A stretch of 10,356 bases of DNA from Planctomycetaceae bacterium. Lineage in GTDB: Bacteria; Planctomycetota; Planctomycetia; Pirellulales; Pirellulaceae. The DNA is taken from NCBI GenBank assembly GCA_007129635.1, contig SKVE01000378.1:1-10356 (forward strand). Direction: 5' to 3'. The position numbers and the translations under genes were made by a program. The stretch's first letter is position 1; each line of letters starts with the position of its first letter. The notes below the pieces were generated by a model. The model was not told the origin of the DNA and ran no database searches. It worked only from the letters and a program-made list of their open reading frames with translations. Positions 1 through 6,198 of this stretch are shown in pieces.

Positions 1-632
1 AATTCGATCTGGCCGCGAACAGCTTCCAGGCTCGGGTTGACTTCGACCGAGCGACGGAAACAATCCAAGGCCGCGAATCCTTCGCCCATCTCCAGATAGC
101 AATGAGCCATGCCCACGATCGAACCGAAGTGGTAGGGGTTCAATTCGATCGTCTGTTGGCAATCGTTGGCCGCCGCTTCGAATTGGCCCAACCGGTAATG
201 CGCGATGGCTCGTTGATTCCACGCTTCGCCGAACCGCGGCGCCTGCTGGATCAGCAGACTGGCCAGCTCCAATGACTCCTCGAACTGAAATCCGTCATTC
301 AGCCGGATCAAGATCGCGAGTTGCTGCCGCTGATGCTCCGTACCGTCGCGGCACCAAACTTCACGGATCGCATTCTCTGCCAAGACGCGAACGGCACGGT
401 CGCTGTCGTGAAGCGCGCGGCCCAGCACCGGATTGGCGCTGTAATCGCCCAGAAAACCCAAGGCCAGCACGGCGCCGCGGCGCGACAGCCGTTGACCGTA
501 ACCGGCCAATCGCTGCAGCGTGGCGGGAAGGTAATACTGAGACACCTTGCGGATGAACGCCGCTGCGTCTTCATCGTCCAGAAAGCTGAGGTAGCATCGA
601 TCGATCAGCGGGATACGATTATTGGCTGTCAC
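1..632 (-). CDS. HEAT/TPR repeat protein, C-terminus cut by window edge
   Basis: The reading frame is open from a GTG at 632-630 to the window edge, giving 210 visible codons. It has no early ATG. An in-frame TAG lies nine codons upstream with no start codon between, and GGAGAG (647-642) stands 9 nt before the GTG, so GTG is the likely start. There is no signal peptide, which suggests a cytoplasmic protein. Residues about 48-93 read like HEAT-type helices (RRGAVLALGFLGD, then DRAVRVLAENAIREVW). Residues about 135-168 and 169-202 are two tetratricopeptide repeats (AWNQRAIAHYRLGQFEAA, then IELNPYHFGSIVGMAHCYLE). Such repeats are protein-binding scaffolds; no enzymatic motif is seen and the partner is unknown. 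The gene is transcribed divergently from the STN-repeat gene across a 194-bp spacer. The repeat class is fairly sure, the specific role is not known. Confidence 0.8.
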   Translation of the reverse strand, partial: MTANNRIPLIDRCYLSFLDDEDAAAFIRKVSQYYLPATLQRLAGYGQRLSRRGAVLALGFLGDYSANPVLGRALHDSDRAVRVLAENAIREVWCRDGTEHQRQQLAILIRLNDGFQFEESLELASLLIQQAPRFGEAWNQRAIAHYRLGQFEAAANDCQQTIELNPYHFGSIVGMAHCYLEMGEGFAALDCFRRSVEVNPSLEAVRGQIE

Positions 633-641
633 CTTGGATTG

Positions 642-647
642 CTCTCC
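642..647 (-). promoter_or_regulatory. Ribosome binding site supporting a GTG start
   Basis: GGAGAG on the minus strand lies 9 nt before the GTG of the HEAT/TPR gene. It decides the start because the next in-frame ATG is far inside the protein and the frame is closed by TAG just upstream. Confidence 0.65.
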
Positions 648-826
648 GGTAGGGTTCTAGGGCTGGGACGATCACATTTATTCGAGTCTAATCGCGTCGC
701 CCTGAGACAGCAATGGGCACCGAGCCCCGTCGGGGAGAATTCGCCTACTTTCTCTGCGATGCGGTTTGGGTGAAAATGATCACGTTGTTCAAGCCAGACG
801 TGACTACGGGGAAGGTAATTCCTGAA

Positions 827-1909
827 ATGCCGAAAAATGAACCTTTACCGGATCGATCGCACTCGACCAGACGCGAGACGTCACCAACTTTGCTGATCTC
901 GATCGTGGTCTTGGGCGGGTGGACAATGCTGGCAACGCCAGCAATGCCTGCAGACGAATTCGACTGGCTCACCGGATCGCGTTTCGATCAGCAGATGGAT
1001 TCGCCCATCGAATCGTTGCATTGGGGGGCCAATCCGTTGCGGCGAGCCCTGGGTAGCTTGGCCCGCAGCCAACGTGTTGCCATTTTCCTGGATCGTCGAA
1101 TCGATCCGGGGCAGCCCATCGATTTGTCGGTCCAGAACCAACCGTTACGCGTCGTGATCCGGCGTCTGGCGGATTCGCTGCAGATCGGCGTCTGCCGCGT
1201 GGGCCCCGTCATCTTTCTCGGACCACGCCCGACAACCCAGGTGCTGGAAGAGGCGATCGAGTCGCGGCGAAGCGAGATCCAACGTTGGCCGCCGGCCTTG
1301 GCGAAACGTCTGTTCACCGCACGACCCGCCGCCTGGCCGGAATTGGCAGAACCCAGACAACTGATCCAGGATCTGGGAAAACGATCGCAATTGGAAATCG
1401 AGGGTCTCGAACGGGTGCCTCACGATCTGTGGTCAGCCGCCGATCTGCCGCCCCTGGATTTCGCCGAACACATGAGTCTTCTGCTGGCCGGGTTCGGATT
1501 GACTTTCCAGCCGGTCGACGGAGCACCTTTGATCCGGCTGGTTCCGTTGCCGGTTGCGGAAATCGAGGATCGAGTCGCTGGATTGCCTGAGACGAAGCCC
1601 TGGCAGAGTCCCCCGGAAAAAGATCGCCCGTCCAAACAACCGGCGACCCCGGGCAGCGAAGTGCGGTACACGCTGGAGGTCCAAAACCAACCGGTCGGAC
1701 CGGTGACTCAGGCTCTGGCCTCGCAACTGGGGCTGCAAGTCGAACTGGACCCGCAGACGCAGGGCAGACTTGATCGCCGCGTGTCGTTCCAAGTCAAGGA
1801 GGTGACGCTTGACGAATTGCTCCAAACCCTGCTGGAACCCGCCGGGCTGACCTACCGGCTGTCCGGCCTAGTGCTGACCGTCTTGGTCGAGCCAGACGGG
1901 GGCGGGTGA
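827..1909 (+). CDS. Secreted protein with three STN-like (secretin/TonB short N-terminal) repeats
   Basis: This encodes 360 residues from the ATG at 827, which is preceded by GGGGAAGG (808-815). An ATG at 776 would give 377 residues and cannot be excluded. A basic N-terminus, a hydrophobic segment (about 21-36) and a site after ATPAMPA (about residue 42) make an export signal peptide. The mature part shows three similar beta-alpha-beta blocks at about 68-133, 176-240 and 289-354. Each has an 'ALxxLAxxxxxxxxLD' helix-strand, then a 'V.NQPLRVVIRRLADSLQI' or 'VTLDELLQTLLEPAGLTY' helix, and a closing strand such as LVLTVLV. This is the pattern of STN domains, which in secretins and TonB receptors act as periplasmic signalling or docking modules. 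A Pro/Lys-rich linker precedes the last block. No secretin pore or beta-barrel follows, so the protein is a stand-alone STN array of unknown partner. It converges with the ribbon-helix-helix gene. Confidence 0.75.
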   Translation: MPKNEPLPDRSHSTRRETSPTLLISIVVLGGWTMLATPAMPADEFDWLTGSRFDQQMDSPIESLHWGANPLRRALGSLARSQRVAIFLDRRIDPGQPIDLSVQNQPLRVVIRRLADSLQIGVCRVGPVIFLGPRPTTQVLEEAIESRRSEIQRWPPALAKRLFTARPAAWPELAEPRQLIQDLGKRSQLEIEGLERVPHDLWSAADLPPLDFAEHMSLLLAGFGLTFQPVDGAPLIRLVPLPVAEIEDRVAGLPETKPWQSPPEKDRPSKQPATPGSEVRYTLEVQNQPVGPVTQALASQLGLQVELDPQTQGRLDRRVSFQVKEVTLDELLQTLLEPAGLTYRLSGLVLTVLVEPDGGG

Positions 1910-1966
1910 TGTTTTTGTGGGCTTCGCCGAGCCGATTCGGCGGTTGGGCCGATCTGATCTGCGGCT

Positions 1967-1983
1967 CGGCGGCTGATCCGCCG
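1967..1983. repeat. GC hairpin in convergent spacer
   Basis: CGGCGG (1967-1972) and CCGCCG (1978-1983) pair perfectly around a CTGAT loop, between the ends of the STN-repeat gene and the ribbon-helix-helix gene. It could help end transcription from either side, but no T-run follows on either strand, so a classic intrinsic terminator is not shown. Confidence 0.4.
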
Positions 1984-2001
1984 GTCAGGCCGTAGGTAGC
2001 A

Positions 2002-2016
2002 CGTTCCTTCAGAACG
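2002..2016. repeat. Small palindrome overlapping the stop codon of the ribbon-helix-helix gene
   Basis: CGTTC (2002-2006) pairs with GAACG (2012-2016) around a 5-nt loop that contains the TGA stop (2011-2009, minus strand). The element continues into GTAGGTAGCA on the plus strand. It resembles the short palindromes scattered between genes in planctomycete genomes. That family assignment is from memory and was not checked. Confidence 0.4.
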
Positions 2017-2623
2017 GGCGACCACCGGTCATGCTGTCGGTGAATGAATGGGATCGCGGCACTCCACCCACTGCCAGCGGATTCGGCTGGACTTCCTCCG
2101 TCGGCTCGACCGGTCGCACCTCGGGCTGCTGGTTCTGCTCGTTCTGCTGGTTCTGCTCGGCGGCAGCGCGTCGCGTCGATCGTGTCCGAGCAGCGCGTTC
2201 TTTATTGCGACGTTTCAGGTCCGAAGGGACCAGTTCACCCGCGATGACCTGCAGCAGCTTCGAAATGCACAACTGGTTCATGCTGGTCTTGTGATGATAG
2301 GCTTCGCTCAGCAATGCCTCGTGTAAACTCTCTGGCAACCGAACGGTGATCACCCGAGTCGATTCGTCGCCATTGTCGCGAGCCATTTTGCTCTTCTCTC
2401 GCAGCTTGGCAACCATCTGTTGAATCAGCGCATATTCTTCGGTTCGCTCAAAAAGTTGGCGGTGCTCACCGGTCCCGAACAGCTCGTCCAATAGTCCTCC
2501 AACGCCTAGAATCTCGCGGTAGAAGGCAACCCAGTCCGTCTGGCCGTTGGGACGTTCCTGCAGGGTGTCCCTGACCGTTTGCACTCGGTCCTCAAATCTC
2601 GTTCTTTCGGCAACCTCCATCAT
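2009..2623 (-). CDS. Ribbon-helix-helix (HicB/Arc-like) DNA-binding protein with Q/N-rich tail
   Basis: This encodes 204 residues from ATG at 2623. AAGGAG (2636-2631) sits 7 nt before it; an ATG at 2620 is a near-equal alternative. Residues about 88-128 (STRVITVRLPESLHEALL, then HKTSMNQLCISKLL) match the ribbon-helix-helix fold of HicB-type antitoxins and Arc repressors: a strand TRVITVRL followed by two helices. Proteins of this fold bind operator DNA as dimers. Residues 25-80 (WVAFYREILGVGGLLDELF, then TEEYALIQQMVAKLRE) form a helical N-terminal part whose function I do not recognise. The tail is basic (KRRNKERAARTRSTRR) and then low-complexity (EQNQQNEQNQQPE), and looks disordered. No HicA-like or other toxin gene lies beside it, so a transcription-regulator role is at least as likely as an antitoxin. 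The start overlaps the end of a possible small upstream frame by 4 bp. Confidence 0.8.
   Translation of the reverse strand: MMEVAERTRFEDRVQTVRDTLQERPNGQTDWVAFYREILGVGGLLDELFGTGEHRQLFERTEEYALIQQMVAKLREKSKMARDNGDESTRVITVRLPESLHEALLSEAYHHKTSMNQLCISKLLQVIAGELVPSDLKRRNKERAARTRSTRRAAAEQNQQNEQNQQPEVRPVEPTEEVQPNPLAVGGVPRSHSFTDSMTGGRPF
2126..2161. repeat. Four tandem 9-bp units inside the ribbon-helix-helix gene
   Basis: The unit CTGCTSGTT occurs four times in a row; the last copy ends GGC. Alternation of G and C at position six gives a perfect 18-bp super-period. On the minus strand it encodes the N-E-Q-N-Q-Q run of the tail. Such slippage-prone repeats often vary in copy number between strains. Confidence 0.75.
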
Positions 2624-2745
2624 GACTGCTCTCCTTCCTTGTAATTTGGCTTCAATCCTTGGGTCGCAGGAGACTCGGTGGAGCCTCCCATCGCGGAATG
2701 TCGGTTTACAGGATTTCGCTGTTTGCCGTCAAGAGCAGCATGCAT
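2620..2745 (-). CDS. Possible small reading frame overlapping the ribbon-helix-helix gene start (perhaps broken)
   Basis: The minus-strand frame from ATG at 2745 encodes 41 residues (MHAALDGKQRNPVNRHSAMG, then STESPATQGLKPNYKEGEQS). Its TGA (2622-2620) overlaps the ATG of the next gene as ATGA, a common sign of translational coupling. The frame stays open further upstream and encodes ARRRKCKQCKH, a CxxC pair typical of zinc-binding ribbons, but no standard start codon serves that part before a TAA. In the neighbouring frame an ATG at 2801 would encode MRNSWHRG. One extra base in the five-base C run at 2778-2782 would join it to RRRKCKQC, giving a protein of about 60 residues. So this may be a small gene with a frameshift, a sequencing error, or chance. 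No good ribosome binding site is seen. I do not recognise the family. Confidence 0.3.
   Translation of the reverse strand: MHAALDGKQRNPVNRHSAMGGSTESPATQGLKPNYKEGEQS
2631..2636 (-). promoter_or_regulatory. Strong ribosome binding site of the ribbon-helix-helix gene
   Basis: AAGGAG lies on the minus strand 7 nt before ATG 2623, within a longer purine run AAGGAAGGAGAG. It favours 2623 over later starts. Confidence 0.7.
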
Positions 2746-2850
2746 GTGCTTGCACTGCTTGCACTTACGACGACGAGCCCCCTGTGCCAGGAATTGCGCA
2801 TCGCTGCAAAAAGTTTACGCAGTGTGTGGTTTGCCTAATAATCGAGCACA

Positions 2851-2864
2851 GCACCTTCGGGTGC
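2851..2864. repeat. UUCG-tetraloop hairpin
   Basis: GCACC, TTCG, GGTGC forms a perfect five-pair stem closed by the very stable C(UUCG)G loop when transcribed rightward. It is followed by CTATT and no T-run. It may be a remnant of a dispersed palindrome: the hairpin at 9436-9452 also ends GTGCCTA. Confidence 0.5.
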
Positions 2865-2878
2865 CTATTGGCGATCTC

Positions 2879-2903
2879 GGAAAAAAATTTTGGAAAAAAT
2901 TTC
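2879..2903. repeat. A/T-tract direct repeat, probable bent DNA
   Basis: GG-A7-T4 (2879-2891) is followed directly by GG-A6-T3-C (2892-2903), a 13-bp direct repeat in otherwise GC-rich DNA. CTCGG (2876-2880) and CCGAG (2905-2909) flank it as an inverted repeat. A-tracts bend DNA and often lie upstream of promoters; the role here is inferred. Confidence 0.5.
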
Positions 2904-3019
2904 CCCGAGTCCGGGCAGGTATCTTGGTATGGGCATCGCTTCCCGTTAATTTGGTGATTTCTGCGGTGTGGATCAGCTAGGAGAATAAAGGAACAACTGT
3001 CGGGAAGGTCATATCGGCG

Positions 3020-3580
3020 ATGGGATTGACCTATTTCAAGCGTTACCAAATGCAGCTCGATTTACGGAAGCTGGAGCGAGCGTTCGGTGAATTACCGCCC
3101 GGCTACACGGTCCGCCCGTGGGACGAATCCTGTTTGCAGGCGCATGTCGAGGCGAAATATCGAGCCTTTGCGGAAGAGCTGGACGCCCTGGTATTCCCCT
3201 CGCTGGGCAGCCGCGAGGGCTGCCTGCGGTTGATGCGAGAGATTACGGCTCGTCGCGAATTCGTTCCTCAGGCCACCTGGCTGCTGGAGTATCGGCGTTC
3301 GCCGGACGGGCGGCCCATTGCCTGCGGGACGATCCAGGGGATCCGCACCGATTCGCTCAACGGATCGGTGCAGAACGTGGGAATCGCACCAGAACACCGG
3401 GGGCAGCGCCTGGGCACGTATCTTTTGGGGCAATCACTCGCCGGCTTTCGCCTGGCAGGCGTTTGTTGGGTGAATCTCGAGGTCACGGCTCGCAATCAAG
3501 CAGCCCATCGTCTGTATCGTCGGCTGGGGTTCCGGCGCACCTGTGTGGTCTACAAGACAGCACAGGTTGCGTTTGCTTGA
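3020..3580 (+). CDS. GNAT-family N-acetyltransferase
   Basis: This encodes 186 residues with the start at 3020 after GGAAGG (3003-3008); an in-frame ATG at 3050 is the alternative. The family transfers an acetyl group from acetyl-CoA to an amine on a small molecule or protein. The acetyl-CoA-binding region is residues 117-136 (VQNVGIAPEHRGQRLGTYLL), followed by NLEVTARNQAAHRLYRRLGF (152-171), the usual second signature (N..A..LY..LGF). In the Q/RxxGxG loop the first glycine is replaced by Arg130 (R127-G-Q-R-L-G132), a mild deviation. The N-terminal half (about 1-100) is more divergent, so the substrate cannot be read from sequence. There is no signal peptide, so it should be cytoplasmic. It lies 53 bp before the first M16 gene on the same strand and is probably cotranscribed with the M16 pair. 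Confidence 0.88.
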   Translation: MGLTYFKRYQMQLDLRKLERAFGELPPGYTVRPWDESCLQAHVEAKYRAFAEELDALVFPSLGSREGCLRLMREITARREFVPQATWLLEYRRSPDGRPIACGTIQGIRTDSLNGSVQNVGIAPEHRGQRLGTYLLGQSLAGFRLAGVCWVNLEVTARNQAAHRLYRRLGFRRTCVVYKTAQVAFA

Positions 3581-3633
3581 CCCGCGCGTTATGCTCTTCC
3601 ACCTTTACCCCATATTGGAAGGTCCTGCGACGC

Positions 3634-4893
3634 ATGGAAAACCAGTCGATCCATCATCACACATTCGACAATGGCCTGGTGTTATTGGCCGAGCCGATGT
3701 CGTGGCTCGAATCGGCTGCGTTTGCGTTGTTGGTTCCGGCCGGTTGCAACTACGATCCTGGCGAGCGTCTGGGATTGGCGAACTTGGTTGGCGAGATGGT
3801 CCAGCGTGGCTGTGGCTCGCGGGACAGCCGCCAGTTCATCAACGATCTGGAGCTGTTGGGTGCCGACACCTCGGCTTCGGTCGCCAACGCCCACACGAGT
3901 TTTGGCGGTGCCATGCCGGCAGACAGCCTGATCGAGGCGTTGCAGATCTATGCGGACGTGGTCCAGTGCCCGCTCTTGCCGGAAGACCAGTTCGAAGATG
4001 CTCGATTGGTCTGCACGCAGGAGATCCGCTCGCTGGAGGATGATCTGCCGCAACGCGTCTTTCACCAATTGCGGCAGATGCGTTACGGGGACCCTTATGG
4101 CCGCAAGTCCTGCGGCGAATTCGCCGGGGTCCAAGCCGCGACGGCGGACGATGTCCAATCGTTTTTTCATGGGACGTATCGGCCCAACGGCGCGATTTTG
4201 AGCGTTGCGGGCAATGTCCAGTGGCCCGAACTGTTGGCGCAGGTCGAACGCATGTTCGGCGATTGGCAGCCGCGTCAAGCCGCCATGGCCGTCCCGACAC
4301 CGACATCGGAAACCTGTCGGCACGTCTCCGTCGAATCCAGCCAGACGCATATCGGCATCGGATACGCCAGCGTGCCCTACTCGCACCCCGACTATTTCCA
4401 AGCTCGCGGCGCGGTGGGGGTATTGAGCGACGGGATGAGTTCCCGGCTGTTTACCGAAGTCCGCGAGAACCGAGGCTTGGCCTACGCCGTGTTCGCCTCG
4501 TGCCATTCGCTGCGGGATCGTGGCAGCGTGATGTGTTACGCGGGAACCAGCACCGAGCGAGCCCAGGAGACGCTGGACGTGTTGCTGGCGGAATTGATCA
4601 AGCTGGCCGATGGCATCCGAGAGGACGAACTGGCGCGGCTGAAGGCCAAGATCAAGAGCGGGCTGGTGATGCAGCAGGAATCCAGTTCGTCGCGCAGCAC
4701 CTCGGTCGCGGCCGACTGGTATCATTTGGGGCGAGTCCGAACGATGGACGAGCTGGTCGGTATCCTGGATGGGCTGAGCTGCGAGAGCATCAACCGCTAC
4801 CTGGCCGAGCATCCGCCGAGTGATTTCACCCTTGCTACTTTGGGCGTGAAGCCTTTGGAGATCCCCTTTGGAATTTCGTCAGCACAAACTTGA
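3634..4893 (+). CDS. M16 peptidase-family subunit lacking the zinc motif, with Arg/Tyr pair
   Basis: This encodes 419 residues from ATG 3634, after GGAAGG (3617-3622). An upstream extension of the frame overlaps the GNAT gene and is not needed. The M16 fold is clear: an N-terminal HHHTFDNGLVLLAEP strand, a first half ending near 230, and a C-terminal half with GVLSDGMSSRLFTEVRENRG. Where active members carry HxxEH this protein reads LANLVGEMVQRG (48-59), so both zinc histidines and the catalytic glutamate are gone (Asn50, Gly53, Glu54). The distal glutamate position remains (Glu130). The Arg277 and Tyr284 pair, seven residues apart as in insulin-degrading enzyme, is kept; it binds the substrate backbone. 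It has no signal peptide. The protein should be the non-catalytic partner of the next gene product, comparable to split M16 pairs such as the Sphingomonas heterodimer or mitochondrial processing peptidase. Confidence 0.9.
   Translation: MENQSIHHHTFDNGLVLLAEPMSWLESAAFALLVPAGCNYDPGERLGLANLVGEMVQRGCGSRDSRQFINDLELLGADTSASVANAHTSFGGAMPADSLIEALQIYADVVQCPLLPEDQFEDARLVCTQEIRSLEDDLPQRVFHQLRQMRYGDPYGRKSCGEFAGVQAATADDVQSFFHGTYRPNGAILSVAGNVQWPELLAQVERMFGDWQPRQAAMAVPTPTSETCRHVSVESSQTHIGIGYASVPYSHPDYFQARGAVGVLSDGMSSRLFTEVRENRGLAYAVFASCHSLRDRGSVMCYAGTSTERAQETLDVLLAELIKLADGIREDELARLKAKIKSGLVMQQESSSSRSTSVAADWYHLGRVRTMDELVGILDGLSCESINRYLAEHPPSDFTLATLGVKPLEIPFGISSAQT
4857..4860 (+). promoter_or_regulatory. Ribosome binding site supporting a TTG start
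   Basis: GGAG, inside the end of the first M16 gene, lies 7 nt before TTG 4868. The frame from TTG begins MEFRQHKLDNGLEII, exactly where M16 proteins start, so the TTG start is well supported despite the rare codon. Confidence 0.7.
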
Positions 4894-6127
4894 TAACGGT
4901 TTGGAGATCATCGCCGAATGCAATCCGCAGGCGTACTCGACCGCCCTGGGCTTCTTCGTCAAGGCCGGATCGCGGGACGAGACTGACCAGTTGAACGGCG
5001 TGAGTCACTTTTTGGAGCACATGGTCTTCAAAGGGACGCCGACTCGGTCCGCTGCGGACGTCAATCGCGAACTGGACGAGATCGGTTCGATGTCCAACGC
5101 GTTCACGACCGAGGAGCAAACGGCCTATTACGCGGCCTTCCTGCCCGAATACCAGAGCCAGGCGGTTGCGTTGTTGAGTGACATCCTCCGGCCTTCGCTG
5201 CGCGAGGAGGATTTCGCGATGGAAAAGAAGGTGATCCTGGAGGAGATCGCCAAGTACGATGACCAGCCGCCTTATGGTGCGCACGACCGCTGCATGGTCG
5301 CCCACTTCCAGTCGCATCCGCTGGGGCGGATCGTTCTGGGCAGCACGCAAAGTGTCTCGGCACTGACTCGTCAGCAGATGCTGGACTATTTCCGCAGCCG
5401 GTACAGCCCCAGCAACATCGTGGTTGCCCTGACAGGACGCGTGGATTTTCCGCGACTGGTCGAACAACTGGACCGCTGCTGCGGCGCTTGGGAACCCTTC
5501 GAAGCGCCGCGGCAGATTCTGCCCGCTGCCGATCATCAAGGACTGGAAGTGTACTACAAGGAATCGTCCGTCCAGCAGTACATCGTCCAGATCGCCAACG
5601 GTCCGGCGGTCGAGGACGATCATCGATATGCCGCTCGAGTGCTGGGGACCGTGCTGGGCGATGACAGCGGCAGCCGGATGTTCTGGGAATTGCTCGATAC
5701 CGGCCTGGCCGAATCCGCCGCCTTGGGATCGTACGAATTTCAGGGTACCGGTCTGTTCATGACCTACCTGAGCTGTGCGCCCGAGGACACCCAGGCGAAT
5801 CTGGATACCGTGCGACGGATCATCGAGCAAGCCGAGCGTGACGGGGTGACCGACGAGGAACTTCGGCAGGCCAAGAGCAAGATCCTTTCGCACCTGGTGT
5901 TGCAGAGCGAACGACCGGCGAACCGGCTGTTTTCGGTCGGCAACAACTGGCTGCAGCACCGCGTCTACCGCACCGTCCGGCAGACGATGGACCGGTACCA
6001 GCAGATCACGCGCGACGACGTTCACGCGATCTTGCAGCGTTATCCTCTGACGCACACGACCACCGTGACGGTCGGCCCGCAAACCGAGGTCAGCGGCATC
6101 GCCGCTCGCCCGCTGCCCGCTGCCTGA
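4868..6127 (+). CDS. Catalytic M16 zinc metallopeptidase subunit
   Basis: This encodes 419 residues from TTG 4868, overlapping the previous gene by 26 bp, which suggests coupled translation and equal amounts of both proteins. The inverted zinc motif is intact: His47-Phe-Leu-Glu50-His51 (SHFLEHMVFKGTPTR), with the third ligand probably Glu126 in VILEEIAKYDDQP. The NAFTTEEQTAYYA segment (77-89) is also typical. These proteins hydrolyse peptides inside a clam-shell chamber. In the C-terminal half the usual R...Y substrate-binding pair is lost: SRMFWELLDTGLAES has Leu276 and Glu282 at those places and is one residue shorter than the partner. This fits an obligate heterodimer in which this chain gives the metal and the upstream chain gives Arg/Tyr. 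It has no signal peptide, so it is predicted cytoplasmic. Likely substrates are small peptides or processing intermediates; nothing here names one. Confidence 0.93.
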   Translation: MEFRQHKLDNGLEIIAECNPQAYSTALGFFVKAGSRDETDQLNGVSHFLEHMVFKGTPTRSAADVNRELDEIGSMSNAFTTEEQTAYYAAFLPEYQSQAVALLSDILRPSLREEDFAMEKKVILEEIAKYDDQPPYGAHDRCMVAHFQSHPLGRIVLGSTQSVSALTRQQMLDYFRSRYSPSNIVVALTGRVDFPRLVEQLDRCCGAWEPFEAPRQILPAADHQGLEVYYKESSVQQYIVQIANGPAVEDDHRYAARVLGTVLGDDSGSRMFWELLDTGLAESAALGSYEFQGTGLFMTYLSCAPEDTQANLDTVRRIIEQAERDGVTDEELRQAKSKILSHLVLQSERPANRLFSVGNNWLQHRVYRTVRQTMDRYQQITRDDVHAILQRYPLTHTTTVTVGPQTEVSGIAARPLPAA

Positions 6128-6191
6128 TCCTCGGGTCGGACGGCTTCGGCGCACGGTACGAACGGCAGCTCCACACGCAACGGACGGCACG

Positions 6192-6198
6192 TTTTTTT
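6192..6198 (+). other. T7 run after the M16 operon
   Basis: Seven T residues lie 64 nt after the stop of the second M16 gene. No convincing GC stem lies directly upstream, so I do not call an intrinsic terminator. It could mark the transcript end if an imperfect structure forms in 6128-6191. Confidence 0.3.

Larger units (their letters stand above)
2746..3019. other. Divergent spacer between the ribbon-helix-helix gene and the GNAT gene
   Basis: No convincing full-length gene is seen here. The spacer holds a 9-bp tandem duplication (TGCTTGCAC at 2747-2755 and 2756-2764), a UUCG hairpin (2851-2864) and an A/T-tract repeat (2879-2903). Promoters for both divergent genes should lie in it, but I could not pick out a convincing -35/-10 pair. 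The open frames of 94-136 codons across it have no domain, no good ribosome binding site and overlap each other. Confidence 0.5.

Noticed and set aside
308..574. 88-codon minus-strand frame and overlapping plus-strand frames at the left end
   Set aside because: The HEAT/TPR frame starting with GTG at 632 covers the same DNA, has coherent repeats and runs to the window edge.
725..735. CCCC-GTC-GGGG mini hairpin in the spacer before the STN-repeat gene
   Set aside because: A four-pair stem with a 3-nt loop is expected by chance in GC-rich DNA, with no T-run and no second copy seen.
2678..2980. Plus-strand 100-codon frame in the divergent spacer
   Set aside because: It has no ribosome binding site and no domain, and overlaps other equally poor frames and structured DNA.
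3118..3633. N-terminal extension of the first M16 frame across the GNAT gene
   Set aside because: The extension overlaps a well-supported GNAT gene in another frame and has no M16 similarity. ATG 3634 has its own ribosome binding site and starts where the family starts.
3682..4812. 376-codon minus-strand frame opposite the first M16 gene
   Set aside because: The M16 family sequence on the plus strand is unmistakable; the antisense frame shows no recognisable domain.
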